Below the pieces are notes generated by a model. That model was not told the origin of the DNA and made no database searches. It saw only the letters and a list, made by a program, of their open reading frames with translations. A program made the position numbers and the translations under genes. DNA of 64,000 bases from an uncultured Prevotella sp. (lineage in GTDB: Bacteria; Bacteroidota; Bacteroidia; Bacteroidales; Bacteroidaceae), in assembly GCA_900546345.1 (NCBI GenBank), contig URCI01000001.1:62001-126000 (forward strand), given 5' to 3'. Shown here piece by piece: positions 53,103 through 63,231 of the stretch (positions are counted from its first letter, which is position 1; each line of letters begins with the position of its first letter).

Positions 53103-53277
53103 CAAAGAATCTCCGGCTTGCCAAGCGCTAAGCCTCCATTTTTTGACTACTCGGTCATGGAAAATCAAGAAACCTTTTGACAAACCGCGTCCATCTAAAA
53201 GTTTCATTCTAGAAAAAACATGAGGACTGTTCGAGAGAAAACGATCGAGCAAGCGAACAAAAATCAAGGTGTTTTTA

Positions 53278-53387
53278 TCAAAACATTGAAATGACCTGAT
53301 CAAACAACCCAGATGACCGGCACAAACAACCGAGATGACAACGTCAAAGCACTGAGATGATCGGGTCAAAACAGTGATTTGATCATG
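53278..53387. repeat. Five 22-base tandem repeats of the TCAAACAACTGAGATGAC family
   Basis: Units start at 53278, 53300, 53322, 53344 and 53366, each exactly 22 bases, sharing TCAAA.CA.tGAgATGA. Read in reverse they give the same unit family as the array at 19844-19953, TCATCTC.gTTGTTTGA. Confidence 0.8.
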
Positions 53388-53760
53388 CTATTTCACCCAT
53401 TCTACGGCACAGCGGTGCGGCTGAATCCTATAAAGATTTAGCAATCAGCATATTACAAAAAACGCTGAGAATTCAAAAAATCACGGCAAAGCACCGTCCC
53501 GTCGAAAAGAATTGCAGGACGATGCCACTTTTTTGTCAGTTTTCACGACAAATGTTGAAGCCAATAACGATCAGCATCAACACAAATATCCCCCAAAAAC
53601 AGCTCAGCATCACTCAGTTAATTTAGATTTGATTTCTATGCCACAAAACTAATGAAAGAAAACGAGATGAGGCAAATATCATAAGATATTTGAAGCTGAA
53701 ACAGATATTTAAATCATGTTAATTAACCTCAGACTACGCCCTCAACTTATCATTTTTTTA

Positions 53761-53768
53761 TAATTTTG
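53761..53768 (+). promoter_or_regulatory. -7 box TAATTTTG for the thiamine operon
   Basis: Exact TAnnTTTG match, about 70 bases before the TPP riboswitch. Confidence 0.6.
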
Positions 53769-53837
53769 CAAAAACTAACAGCAAAAGGAGCAGAAAAGAG
53801 CTTCTTAAGCTTACTGAAAGATGACAGACCGAAAATC

Positions 53838-53936
53838 TGTCAGAGGGGTGCGGAGCCAGTCTCTTGTAGAAAGGAGAAAGGCGAAGCTGAGATGATACCC
53901 GTGAACCTGATGCAGGTAATGCTGCCGTAGGAAGTT
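53838..53936 (+). ncRNA. TPP riboswitch (Thi-box)
   Basis: The conserved core is present: GAGGGGTGC at the 5' side (53843-53851), GCTGAGATGATACCCGTGAA (53885-53904), CCTGATGCAGGTAATGC (53905-53921) and CCGTAGGAAG. This binds thiamine pyrophosphate and represses when it is bound. The expression platform follows: CTCTGATC (53976-53983) can pair with GATCAGAG (54002-54009), just before the thiD ATG at 54024. The switch heads thiD-thiE-thiC-thi4-thiE2. Confidence 0.95.
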
Positions 53937-54023
53937 GCGAATATTTTCGATGTGCCACACATTGGATGTGCACCTCTCTGATCATTTGTTTTGGAGTGTC
54001 AGATCAGAGCGATACACAACAAG

Positions 54024-54848
54024 ATGGAAAGCAAATACATTTCCACTTTGACAATCGCCGGTTCCGACTGTTCGGGCGGCGCCGGTATTCAGGCCGACAT
54101 CAAGACGATGTCTGCCCTGGGCTGCTATGCCGCCAGCGTCATCACGGCCGTGACAGCCCAAAACACATTGGGCGTGCGAGGCGTCATGCCCGTCCCGGCG
54201 AAAATGGTCGCCATGCAGCTCAGGGCTGTCCTCGATGACATGCTTCCTCAGGCTATGAAGACGGGAATGCTCGGCAACGGACGAATCGTGACTGCCGTCG
54301 CCGACACACTGGCCAACTACCCATCGGTGCCCCTGGTCATCGATCCCGTCATGGTGTCTACATCGGGCAAGCCACTCATCAAGGAAGACGCCATCCTGCC
54401 GCTCAAGACACGCCTTTTCCCGCTGGCCACCCTTGTCACCCCCAATCTTCCCGAGGCCGAGACGCTCTCAGGCCTGTCCATCACCACGCCCGCCGACCTG
54501 CACCATGCGGCAAGGCGCATTCTCAACACCGGTTGCCATGCGGTACTCATCAAGGGCGGACACACCGAGGGGACGACAAAACAAGACTGGCTCTTCACAC
54601 AAGACGGCGAGTCCATCGTCTTTCGCGCCAAGAGCATCGACACCAACAATAGTCACGGTACCGGTTGCACACTGTCAGCAGCCATCACCGCATGGCTGGC
54701 ACGCGGCATAGACCTGCCGGAAGCCGTCAGCCTGGGCAAGCGCTACATCAGCAAAGCACTCAAAACGGGCAAAGACGTCGTCACCGGACACGGTCACGGG
54801 CCTGTCAACCATTTCTTCAGACCGGAAAAACTCATCATCAAATCATAA
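54024..54848 (+). CDS. thiD: Hydroxymethylpyrimidine/phosphomethylpyrimidine kinase
   Basis: 274 aa from the ATG at 54024, which lies just after the riboswitch expression platform; an in-frame start at 53991 would lie inside it. The enzyme phosphorylates HMP and HMP-P. STLTIAGSDCSGGAGIQADI is the N-terminal ribokinase-family motif with the HMP site, VIDPVMVSTSGKPLI the middle, and NNSHGTGCTLSAAITAWLAR the anion hole and catalytic base (GTGC). It is followed by thiE with a 2-base gap. Confidence 0.96.
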   Translation: MESKYISTLTIAGSDCSGGAGIQADIKTMSALGCYAASVITAVTAQNTLGVRGVMPVPAKMVAMQLRAVLDDMLPQAMKTGMLGNGRIVTAVADTLANYPSVPLVIDPVMVSTSGKPLIKEDAILPLKTRLFPLATLVTPNLPEAETLSGLSITTPADLHHAARRILNTGCHAVLIKGGHTEGTTKQDWLFTQDGESIVFRAKSIDTNNSHGTGCTLSAAITAWLARGIDLPEAVSLGKRYISKALKTGKDVVTGHGHGPVNHFFRPEKLIIKS

Positions 54849-54850
54849 AC

Positions 54851-57039
<2,189 letters not shown>

Positions 57040-57051
57040 CATCAAGACAGT

Positions 57052-57120
57052 CCCTGCCCTTGCCGGACGTTACGCCCTGCCCTTGACTAGTCTTGTGCCC
57101 TGCCCTTGTTGCTCGGTTCT
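57052..57120 (+). repeat. Three 23-base repeats after thiC, with a small hairpin
   Basis: CCCTGCCCTTG recurs at 57052, 57075 and 57098, an exact 23-base period. A hairpin GATGCTGC-TTT-GCAGCATC lies at 57125-57143, followed by CCCCCC. The interval separates thiC from thi4. Confidence 0.8.
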
Positions 57121-57185
57121 GTAGGATGCTGCTTTGCAGCATCCCCCCTCGAAGAATTATACAACCATCCATAAAAACAACTGTT

Positions 57186-57956
57186 ATGATTGAGACACAA
57201 ATCTCTAAAGGCATTATCCAGACCTATTTCAGCAAACTGGAGAAAAATCTCACGCTCGACGTGGCCATTGTAGGTGGTGGCCCCTCGGGTATCGTTGCCG
57301 CCTACTACCTTGCGAAAGCCGGGCTCAGAGTAGCGCTCTTCGACCGCAAACTATCCCCGGGCGGCGGCATGTGGGGCGGTGCGATGATGTTCAACCAAGT
57401 GGTCATCCAGGAAGAGGCGATGGACATCATCCGCGAATTTGATATCCGTTACAAGCCCTTTGAGGAACAACTCTATACCGTCGACTCCATCGAGAGCACC
57501 TCATCACTGCTCTATCATGCCGTTCATGCCGGTGCCACCCTGTTCAATTGCTACTCAGTGGAGGATGTCATCTTCAAGGAGGAGAAGGTCAGCGGTGTGG
57601 TGGTCAACTGGACCCCAGTGCTGCGCGAAGGGCTCCATGTCGACCCGCTCAACGTCATGGCCAAGTTTGTCATCGACGGCACAGGTCATGACAGCGAGAT
57701 CAGCAAAGTGGTGGCCCGAAAGAACGGCATCCGTCTCGACACGCCTACCGGCGCCGTTGCCGGAGAACGTTCCCTGGACGTGGTGGAAGGAGAGCGCGCT
57801 GTCGTAGAGGGCACCAAGGAGATCTATCCCGGTCTTTATGTCTGCGGCATGGCTTCTTCCGCCGTGTCGGGTACTCCACGCATGGGACCGATCTTTGGCG
57901 GCATGCTCATGTCGGGCAAGAAAGTGGCTGACATGATCATCAGCCGCCTTAAATGA
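57186..57956 (+). CDS. Thi4-type thiazole synthase (ADP-thiazole, sulfide-dependent type)
   Basis: 256 aa from the ATG at 57186. The Rossmann motif is DVAIVGGGPSGIVAAYYLAK, followed by LSPGGGMWGGAMMFNQVVI, KISVEDVIF..and GHDSEISKVV; the C-terminal motif is PGLYVCGMASSAVSGTPRMG with GPIFGGMLMSG. It makes ADP-thiazole from NAD and glycine. At the position where yeast Thi4 has the sulfur-donor Cys (GTQCCMDP), this protein has His151 (EGLHVDP), as in archaeal enzymes that use free sulfide with iron and act many times. That comparison is from memory of the family. The usual thiS, thiG, thiH and thiF are absent from this operon. Confidence 0.88.
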   Translation: MIETQISKGIIQTYFSKLEKNLTLDVAIVGGGPSGIVAAYYLAKAGLRVALFDRKLSPGGGMWGGAMMFNQVVIQEEAMDIIREFDIRYKPFEEQLYTVDSIESTSSLLYHAVHAGATLFNCYSVEDVIFKEEKVSGVVVNWTPVLREGLHVDPLNVMAKFVIDGTGHDSEISKVVARKNGIRLDTPTGAVAGERSLDVVEGERAVVEGTKEIYPGLYVCGMASSAVSGTPRMGPIFGGMLMSGKKVADMIISRLK

Positions 57957-57970
57957 TCTTGAGAAAAAAT

Positions 57971-58070
57971 AAGCCCTTTGGCCGGTAGGGGACGCACACC
58001 TTAATAGATATAATATACGCACTACTCCTATATATAATAAGGTGTCCCCTACTCGGCCAAAAGGCTTTTC
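57971..58070 (+). terminator. Long hairpin within the thiamine operon (attenuator-like)
   Basis: AAGCCCTTTGGCCGGTAGGG and onward (57971-57993) pairs with 58044-58067 with one mismatch and one bulge, giving about 22 pairs. Inside, CACCTTA (57996-58002) pairs with TAAGGTG (58038-58044). CTTTT follows at the 3' side. The loop holds the TATATATAATAAGG core. It stands between thi4 and thiE2 and may reduce thiE2 expression. Confidence 0.6.
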
Positions 58071-58106
58071 GACAATTTGGAAAGAAGAACTCCACAACAA
58101 CGAACT

Positions 58107-58709
58107 ATGCGATTGATTGCTATCACCTTGCCGGAGATGACTCCAGGAGAAGACAGACGCATCGCTGCACTGCTCAGTGGCGATGAGTTTTGGCGGGTGC
58201 ATGTGCGCAAACCCGAGGCATCGGCCGATGACCTACGGCATTTGCTGGACAGTCTGCCAGCCTGGTGCCTTCCCAGGCTCGTGCTCCACGACCATTTCGA
58301 ACTGTGCCGCGAGTATGGCATCGGTGGTCTCCATCTCAACCATCGCAATCCTGATCTGCCACCCGCCTTGCAGCAGACGAGACGCTTCCGCAATGATCTG
58401 AAGGATGCGGCACTGCCTTTTCCTCGTCTCACGCTGTCGTGTTCCTGCCACTCACTTGACGAAGTGCAAGCACGAAAGCCACAAATGAATTATCTCTTTC
58501 TCAGCCCTGTCTTTGACAGCATCTCCAAACAAGGCTATCATGCACGGTTTTCGACTGACATGTTGCGGCGGGCTGCCGCTGCAGGCATCATCGACGACAA
58601 GGTCTTTGCCCTCGGTGGTGTCACGTTGGCAAAGGTGCCTCTCTTAAGGTCTATTGGGTTCGGTGGTGCCGCTATGCTGGGAGCTGTGTGGCAGGGACAA
58701 CAGCGATAG
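58107..58709 (+). CDS. Second ThiE/TenI-family protein
   Basis: 200 aa from the ATG at 58107. The fold is that of ThiE/TenI: RLVLHDHFELCREYGIGGLH, SCSCHSLDEVQ, YLFLSPVFDSISKQGYHARF, VFALGGVTLAKVPLLRSIGFG. It differs from the first ThiE of this operon: no clear Q.R.K motif (here FWRVHVRKPEASAD), so it may be a tautomerase (TenI) or a weak second synthase. TenI acts on the ThiG product, so its use alongside Thi4 is unclear. It is the last gene, set off by a long hairpin. Confidence 0.8.
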   Translation: MRLIAITLPEMTPGEDRRIAALLSGDEFWRVHVRKPEASADDLRHLLDSLPAWCLPRLVLHDHFELCREYGIGGLHLNHRNPDLPPALQQTRRFRNDLKDAALPFPRLTLSCSCHSLDEVQARKPQMNYLFLSPVFDSISKQGYHARFSTDMLRRAAAAGIIDDKVFALGGVTLAKVPLLRSIGFGGAAMLGAVWQGQQR

Positions 58710-58721
58710 GGCGGTTCCTGT

Positions 58722-59417
58722 CTATTGGATCAGTTGCTCCATTGCCCACACAAAGCCTTTTGCCGTGCGTTGGCCGTTGTCCTGGAAATGATTACCAGGA
58801 TTCCATTCAAGGATGTTGGGCACCTGTCTATCATCCAAAAGCTGTTGTTGACGGCGGATAGCCGTGCCGATGGTTGTCAGAATAGGTGTCCGGGAATGCT
58901 CCTCACGATCACCGAGGCTGAGGTAGAAAGCATGCGAATACGGTTTGTGACCGGCTGCATAATCGAGCCACCCCTGAAACCAGACTGATGGCGAGGCGGC
59001 CACAACCGCATCGAAGGGCTGATCAGCCTGATAGCCTGTCCACAACGCGAAAAGACCGGCAAGGGAATATCCGCCAATGACCACCTTCAGCGGAGTTTCT
59101 CCGGACGGGACGAGACGCCGCTGCTCTTCATCGGCAATCTCTTTGAGCATGTCGAGTGTCTGACTTGCGCCCTTACCAAACGGCATTTTCCCGAAAACGG
59201 GCGGAGCAGGCCAGGGAGAAAGCTCGTCAAACCAGCGGTCGATAGGGACGGCTACCAAGCAATAGCTCACCGTACTGTGGCCGGTGATCCACGCGATCTC
59301 TGTGTCCAACTCTTCAAGGTCGTGTCCATCGACAGGTTGCAACAGAATCACGCGAGGCTGTCCGTCGCTTTGGAAAACCGTGCATGGCCGGTTATAGATC
59401 AATAATTGCTGTTTCAT
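58722..59417 (-). CDS. Alpha/beta-hydrolase, esterase-like
   Basis: 231 aa, cytosolic (no signal peptide). The nucleophile elbow is VVIGGYSLAGLFALW (GxSxAG), the acid region FYLSLGDREEHSRTP, and the His GNHFQDNGQRTAKG. This resembles the putative esterase family (PF00756-like, IroE-type serine hydrolases). The substrate is unknown. It converges on the thiE2 gene with 12 bases between, and diverges from the HAD phosphatase with facing promoters. Confidence 0.75.
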   Translation of the reverse strand: MKQQLLIYNRPCTVFQSDGQPRVILLQPVDGHDLEELDTEIAWITGHSTVSYCLVAVPIDRWFDELSPWPAPPVFGKMPFGKGASQTLDMLKEIADEEQRRLVPSGETPLKVVIGGYSLAGLFALWTGYQADQPFDAVVAASPSVWFQGWLDYAAGHKPYSHAFYLSLGDREEHSRTPILTTIGTAIRRQQQLLDDRQVPNILEWNPGNHFQDNGQRTAKGFVWAMEQLIQ

Positions 59418-59436
59418 CTTTGTCTGTTTTTAGGGA

Positions 59437-59444
59437 CAAAGATA
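59437..59444 (-). promoter_or_regulatory. -7 box TATCTTTG for the esterase gene
   Basis: Exact match on the minus strand, 20 bases before the ATG at 59417. Confidence 0.6.
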
Positions 59445-59496
59445 CAAAAAATCGAAGAATAATTGTTAAGCCCAACGCAAATACCTACTTTTTATC

Positions 59497-59504
59497 TAAC
59501 TTTG
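59497..59504 (+). promoter_or_regulatory. -7 box TAACTTTG for the HAD phosphatase gene
   Basis: Exact match, about 70 bases before the ATG at 59572. Confidence 0.6.
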
Positions 59505-59571
59505 CAAAACAGAAGCCCGTTCTGAACACCTAGAGGACGGGAATGTGGAACTTAACTATTTTCTTTCTGAG

Positions 59572-60180
59572 ATGACAGACAAAAACATCATATTCGATTT
59601 GGGCAATGTACTCGTCAAACTCGATGAGGGCGCCACGATGCGTGCGTTTGAGAACTTAGGGTGGCCCAAGAAGGATCACATCCGAGAGTATACCGAAGGA
59701 CTGCAACTCTTTCAGGCGATGGGTATCGGGGCCATGAGCAATCAAGCCTTTTTTGATGCTGTGCGCCAGATGACCCATCGTCAGGTGAGCGATCAACAGA
59801 TCACGGACGCTGCCAACGCCATGCTGCTGTATATCCCTGATGAGAAGAAACGCCAACTACTGCGACTGCGACAGGAAGGGCACCGGGTCTTTCTGCTGAG
59901 CAACACCATTGACCTGCACTGGCACTACTGCAAGGAGACCCTCTTTCCGATGGATAACTATGGCGTGGAAGACTATTTCGAGAAGACGTTCCTCTCGCAA
60001 GAAATGCACATGAAGAAGCCCGACGACAACATCTTCCAACAGGTCATCAAGGAGACCGGTATAGATCCTGCGGAGACGCTCTTCATCGATGACCTGGAAG
60101 TGAACTGCAACGCTGCGGAAAGAAACGGCATCCATACGTTCCAGAACAAGGACTTTGACGACTGGCTGACCCTGTTCTGA
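59572..60180 (+). CDS. HAD-family phosphatase (YihX-like, HAD-IA)
   Basis: 202 aa from the ATG at 59572; an in-frame GTG at 59545 is less likely. Motif I is IIFDLGNVLVKLDEG, motif II VFLLSNTIDLHW, motif III MKKPDDNIFQQVIKETG and motif IV LFIDDLEVNCNAA. As in YihX-type HAD-IA enzymes, the second motif I Asp is replaced by the GN of FDLGNV. The substrate is likely a sugar phosphate or nucleotide. It is transcribed divergently from the esterase and converges on the metallophosphoesterase gene. Confidence 0.9.
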   Translation: MTDKNIIFDLGNVLVKLDEGATMRAFENLGWPKKDHIREYTEGLQLFQAMGIGAMSNQAFFDAVRQMTHRQVSDQQITDAANAMLLYIPDEKKRQLLRLRQEGHRVFLLSNTIDLHWHYCKETLFPMDNYGVEDYFEKTFLSQEMHMKKPDDNIFQQVIKETGIDPAETLFIDDLEVNCNAAERNGIHTFQNKDFDDWLTLF

Positions 60181-60232
60181 AAACGATGATGATCTACACC
60201 TATTTTATATAAATAAGGAGAGGCAGAGGTGC
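60181..60232. repeat. Intergenic copy of the TACACCT..TTATATAAATAAGG motif
   Basis: TCTACACCTATTTTATATAA at about 60193-60212, followed by ATAAGG. It is a single diverged unit of the family seen near 34.15 and 37.9 kb, in the space after the HAD gene. Confidence 0.5.
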
Positions 60233-61333
60233 TTACTGTTTCTGAATGTTCAGTACGAGGTATTCCGATTGTGTGCCGATACGGAACTTTGCTCCCCAGA
60301 TGCCAAGTCCTGAGCTCACATAATACTGCGTTTTTCCTTTTCGCAACGGACCGAAGGCATCCTCATAGACGGCATCAGTGATCCAGCTGATGGGCCATAC
60401 CTGCCCATGATGGGTATGCCCGGCAAACTCAAAGTCGATGCCATTCTTCTCAGCTTCCTCCAAGTGGTAAGGCTGATGGTCGAGTTCCAACAGGAAACGA
60501 CTTTTGTCCACGCCCTGCAGAATCTCGGCCAACGGCTTGCGATGGAGATTTGTACGGTCGTCACGGCCAACAACAGTGATGTTGCCAATTCCGTCAAGAA
60601 AGACAGCCTTGTCGCGCAGCACCATGATACCAGCCTCGCGACAGAACTGTAGATCGGCACTGATGCCTGTGTAGTAGTCGTGATTACCCAAGCAAGCGAT
60701 CACGGGGATGCCAAGGTTCCGGAATTCTTCGGCCATACGCTCCTCTGCTACCGGGCGGTAGCTGCCGTCGATGATGTCGCCACCAATGAGGATGGCGTCG
60801 GGAGTCTCGGCTTTGAGCATCATCAGCCAGCGATGCAGGTCGGCTCTGTTGTTGTGGTATCCAAGATGCAGGTCACTGACAAGGACGATCCTTAAGTTTT
60901 TATCGATCTTCTTGCTGGTCTTTACCGTCATCTCCACACGCTTCTTGTCATTGTAGTGATGATAAGCAAAGACGAACAATGCCGTCATCACGACTGCCAG
61001 CCCTATTGACAACCCTCCATTTCCCTTCAAGGCTGCGGACGGAATCACATGGCAAAGACGCAACATATCGAGCAGCAAGAAGGTGAGGAAGAGATAGAGC
61101 AGAATGATCAGCCAAGAGGTGCCCACCTCGTAAGCTGCCGTCGCCAGTCCCATAGGCCAATGGTTGATGGTGCCCGACATGGCGATGAAGAACGTGAAAA
61201 AAGCCAAGGCCATCAAGGCCACAACCGCTACACGGAGTGCAGGAATGGCAGGCAGGAGTTGCCACGTACGCCACGAGACATAAGCCTGGCCGGCAATGGG
61301 CAACAGAAGAAATATAAAAAAGACAAATCTCAT
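60233..61333 (-). CDS. Membrane-anchored metallophosphoesterase (YaeI-like)
   Basis: 366 aa. Four hydrophobic segments at the N-terminus (FVFFIFLLLPIAGQAYVSW, AVVALMALAFFTFFIAM, WLIILLYLFLTFLLLDML, IGLAVVMTALFVFAYHHY) precede the phosphoesterase domain: IVLVSDLHLGYH (DxH), ILIGGDIIDG (GDxxD), IACLGNHDYYTG (GNHD) and EFAGHTHHGQVWP (GHTHxGQ) give the two-metal site. Such enzymes include YaeI-type phosphodiesterases acting on lipids, and many are uncharacterised. Its promoter is at 61366. Confidence 0.92.
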   Translation of the reverse strand: MRFVFFIFLLLPIAGQAYVSWRTWQLLPAIPALRVAVVALMALAFFTFFIAMSGTINHWPMGLATAAYEVGTSWLIILLYLFLTFLLLDMLRLCHVIPSAALKGNGGLSIGLAVVMTALFVFAYHHYNDKKRVEMTVKTSKKIDKNLRIVLVSDLHLGYHNNRADLHRWLMMLKAETPDAILIGGDIIDGSYRPVAEERMAEEFRNLGIPVIACLGNHDYYTGISADLQFCREAGIMVLRDKAVFLDGIGNITVVGRDDRTNLHRKPLAEILQGVDKSRFLLELDHQPYHLEEAEKNGIDFEFAGHTHHGQVWPISWITDAVYEDAFGPLRKGKTQYYVSSGLGIWGAKFRIGTQSEYLVLNIQKQ

Positions 61334-61365
61334 GTGTTGCTAACGATATCATGTGTTTCTTCTGC

Positions 61366-61373
61366 AAATTTAA
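61366..61373 (-). promoter_or_regulatory. -7 box TAAATTTG for the metallophosphoesterase gene
   Basis: TAnnTTTG match on the minus strand, 33 bases before the ATG at 61333. Confidence 0.5.
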
Positions 61374-61506
61374 AACTTTTCTCCCACTCTCACAAATACT
61401 TACCTTCATTTCCACGATATTGGGCTGCGATGGCACAATTCGGGTAAGAGGAAAGGCTGTACCGTAACCAAATGGAACAAGTTGCGAAAAAACATTGAGC
61501 CATTGT

Positions 61507-61538
61507 GTTGCATATTTCAACAAAAAAGACTATCTTTG
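61507..61538 (+). promoter_or_regulatory. Promoter with -33 GTTG and -7 TATCTTTG for the dicarboxylate transporter
   Basis: GTTG at 61507-61510 and TATCTTTG at 61531-61538, 20 bases apart. The ATG is at 61587. Confidence 0.6.
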
Positions 61539-61586
61539 CGTCAGATTCCTTTATCCTCGTACAAAAACTTTATAAACCTAAAAAAC

Positions 61587-63062
61587 ATGTCTATACTTAT
61601 GATCGTTGAGCTCCTCGTGGTGCTCGGGGCGCTGTGGATAGGTGCCCGCTATGGAAGTCTTGCTCTTGGAGCTATCTCCGGCATTGGTTTGGCTATTTTG
61701 GTTTTTGGTTTTCACCTTCGGCCCAGTACGCCTCCTACCGATGTCATCTATATCATCATCGCCGCCGTGACATGCGCAGGCATGTTGCAAGCCTCCGGTG
61801 GCATGGACTGGATGATACAGATTGCAGAAAGAATTCTGCGCAAGCATCCCGACCGCATCACGCTGCTGGCACCTTTAACTACCTTTTTTCTCACGGTGCT
61901 CGTCGGAACAGGACACGTGGTCTACACGCTCATGCCGATCATCTGTGACATTGCACTGAAGAAAGGCATCCGTCCGGAACGACCTTGCAGCATTGCCAGC
62001 ATCGCCTCACAGATTGGTATCACCTGCTCGCCTATTGCCGCTGCTGTAGTTGCCTTCTCGGCCATCTCGGCAGAAAATGGCTATCACATCAGCAACATAC
62101 AGATCATCATGGTCACCATACCGGCCTGCATCTGCGGTATCTTTATGGCCGTTGCCTATAGTTGGCACCGAGGACTCGATCTGGACAAAGATCCCAAGTT
62201 CCAAGCCAAACTGAAAGACCCCGTTCAGCGCGCCTATATCTACGGCAACAATGCCACCGTTCTCGACAAGAAGATTGCACCCGAGAGCAAGCGTGCCGTC
62301 TATATCTTTCTGGCTGCCTTAGGCATCATCGTCTTGTTCTCTATTACCTCTATGTTTGGCCTCAATCTCTTGCCCAGCTTTGATCAAGTGGAAGTTGTCA
62401 GTGGCGGACCGGATCAGATCACACTGGCCAATGGGGTGACGGAGTCCGCCAAACAGCTGGCTAAGGCTGGCGTCGTGGTGGCAGGTGTCACACAAAAGGT
62501 ATCGGAACCCATCACGATGAACATTGTCATCCAGATCACGATGATTGCTGCAGCAGCGCTAATGGTCATCTTCTGTAAAGCCAAACCGAAGCTCGCTGTC
62601 AGCGGTGCGGTATGGCAGAGCGGTATGGTGGCCGTCGTCGCCATCTATGGTATCGCCTGGATGGCCAACACCTATTTCGACAACTACAAGCCCGAGATGC
62701 AGGCTATGCTGACCAATTTGGTCACTGCTTATCCCTGGACGATCGCCATTGCTTTCTTCCTTGTCTCCGTACTTATCAACAGCCAAGGTGCTGTCGTGGT
62801 GTCCATGCTTCCGCTGGCCTATTCACTCGGCATCGACGGTTGGGTGCTCTTGGGCGTGATGCCTTCGGTCTATGGCTATTTCTTCATCCCCAACTATCCT
62901 TCCGACATTGCCACAGTCAACTTCGACCGCTCCGGAACCACGGTCATTGGCAAATATCTCTTCAACCACTCCTTTATGATCCCCGGCCTCATCCATGTCA
63001 TTACTGCGACAATTGTCGGATACTTAGTGGCTTATCTCTTCCACAATTTTGGCATCATCTAA
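61587..63062 (+). CDS. Anaerobic C4-dicarboxylate transporter (DcuA/DcuB family)
   Basis: 491 aa from the ATG at 61587; the longer frame upstream crosses the promoter. It exchanges fumarate, malate, aspartate and succinate during anaerobic fumarate respiration, which fits succinate-producing Bacteroidales. Twelve or so membrane segments are visible. Family motifs include SILMIVELLVVLGALWIGAR, LVGTGHVVYTLMPIICDIAL and SIASQIGITCSPIAAAVVAF. A hydrophilic loop of about 60 residues (about 255-320) accounts for the extra length against the 446 aa of E. coli DcuB. A strong terminator follows. Confidence 0.93.
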   Translation: MSILMIVELLVVLGALWIGARYGSLALGAISGIGLAILVFGFHLRPSTPPTDVIYIIIAAVTCAGMLQASGGMDWMIQIAERILRKHPDRITLLAPLTTFFLTVLVGTGHVVYTLMPIICDIALKKGIRPERPCSIASIASQIGITCSPIAAAVVAFSAISAENGYHISNIQIIMVTIPACICGIFMAVAYSWHRGLDLDKDPKFQAKLKDPVQRAYIYGNNATVLDKKIAPESKRAVYIFLAALGIIVLFSITSMFGLNLLPSFDQVEVVSGGPDQITLANGVTESAKQLAKAGVVVAGVTQKVSEPITMNIVIQITMIAAAALMVIFCKAKPKLAVSGAVWQSGMVAVVAIYGIAWMANTYFDNYKPEMQAMLTNLVTAYPWTIAIAFFLVSVLINSQGAVVVSMLPLAYSLGIDGWVLLGVMPSVYGYFFIPNYPSDIATVNFDRSGTTVIGKYLFNHSFMIPGLIHVITATIVGYLVAYLFHNFGII

Positions 63063-63132
63063 GTCAGACACGACATCATCTGTTACTGGCCGAGACTGAC
63101 GAGTGACAAAAACAGGCCGATGGCAAGAACAC

Positions 63133-63167
63133 AAAAGAGGTTCGGCAGTTAGTGCCGAACCTCTTTT
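63133..63167. terminator. Terminator between the dicarboxylate transporter and the PD-(D/E)XK gene
   Basis: AAAAGAGGTTCGGCA (63133-63147) and TGCCGAACCTCTTTT (63153-63167) form a perfect 15-base stem with a five-base loop, flanked by A and T runs, so it works for both converging genes. Confidence 0.9.
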
Positions 63168-63231
63168 GCGTTGATATGCAGAATATTACTAAAGTCTGAA
63201 TTGGTTGCTTGTATGCGATGAACGTAAGAAA

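Larger units (their letters stand above)
53065..53760. other. Gene-free interval before the thiamine operon
   Basis: About 700 bases with no credible gene; an 89-codon frame (53100-53369, minus) is made of the 22-base repeats and is not protein-like. It contains the mutT promoter at its left end, the five-unit array at 53278-53387, then AT-rich sequence with CATTTTTTTATAATTTTGC at the thiamine promoter. Confidence 0.55.

Noticed and set aside
53100..53369. 89-codon frame on the minus strand
   Set aside because: It consists largely of translated 22-base repeats; the period is not a multiple of three, so an apparent protein repeat here is accidental.
54665..54850. Extended N-terminus for thiE
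   Set aside because: It overlaps thiD in another frame; the ATG at 54851 follows thiD by 2 bases and starts the ThiE fold.
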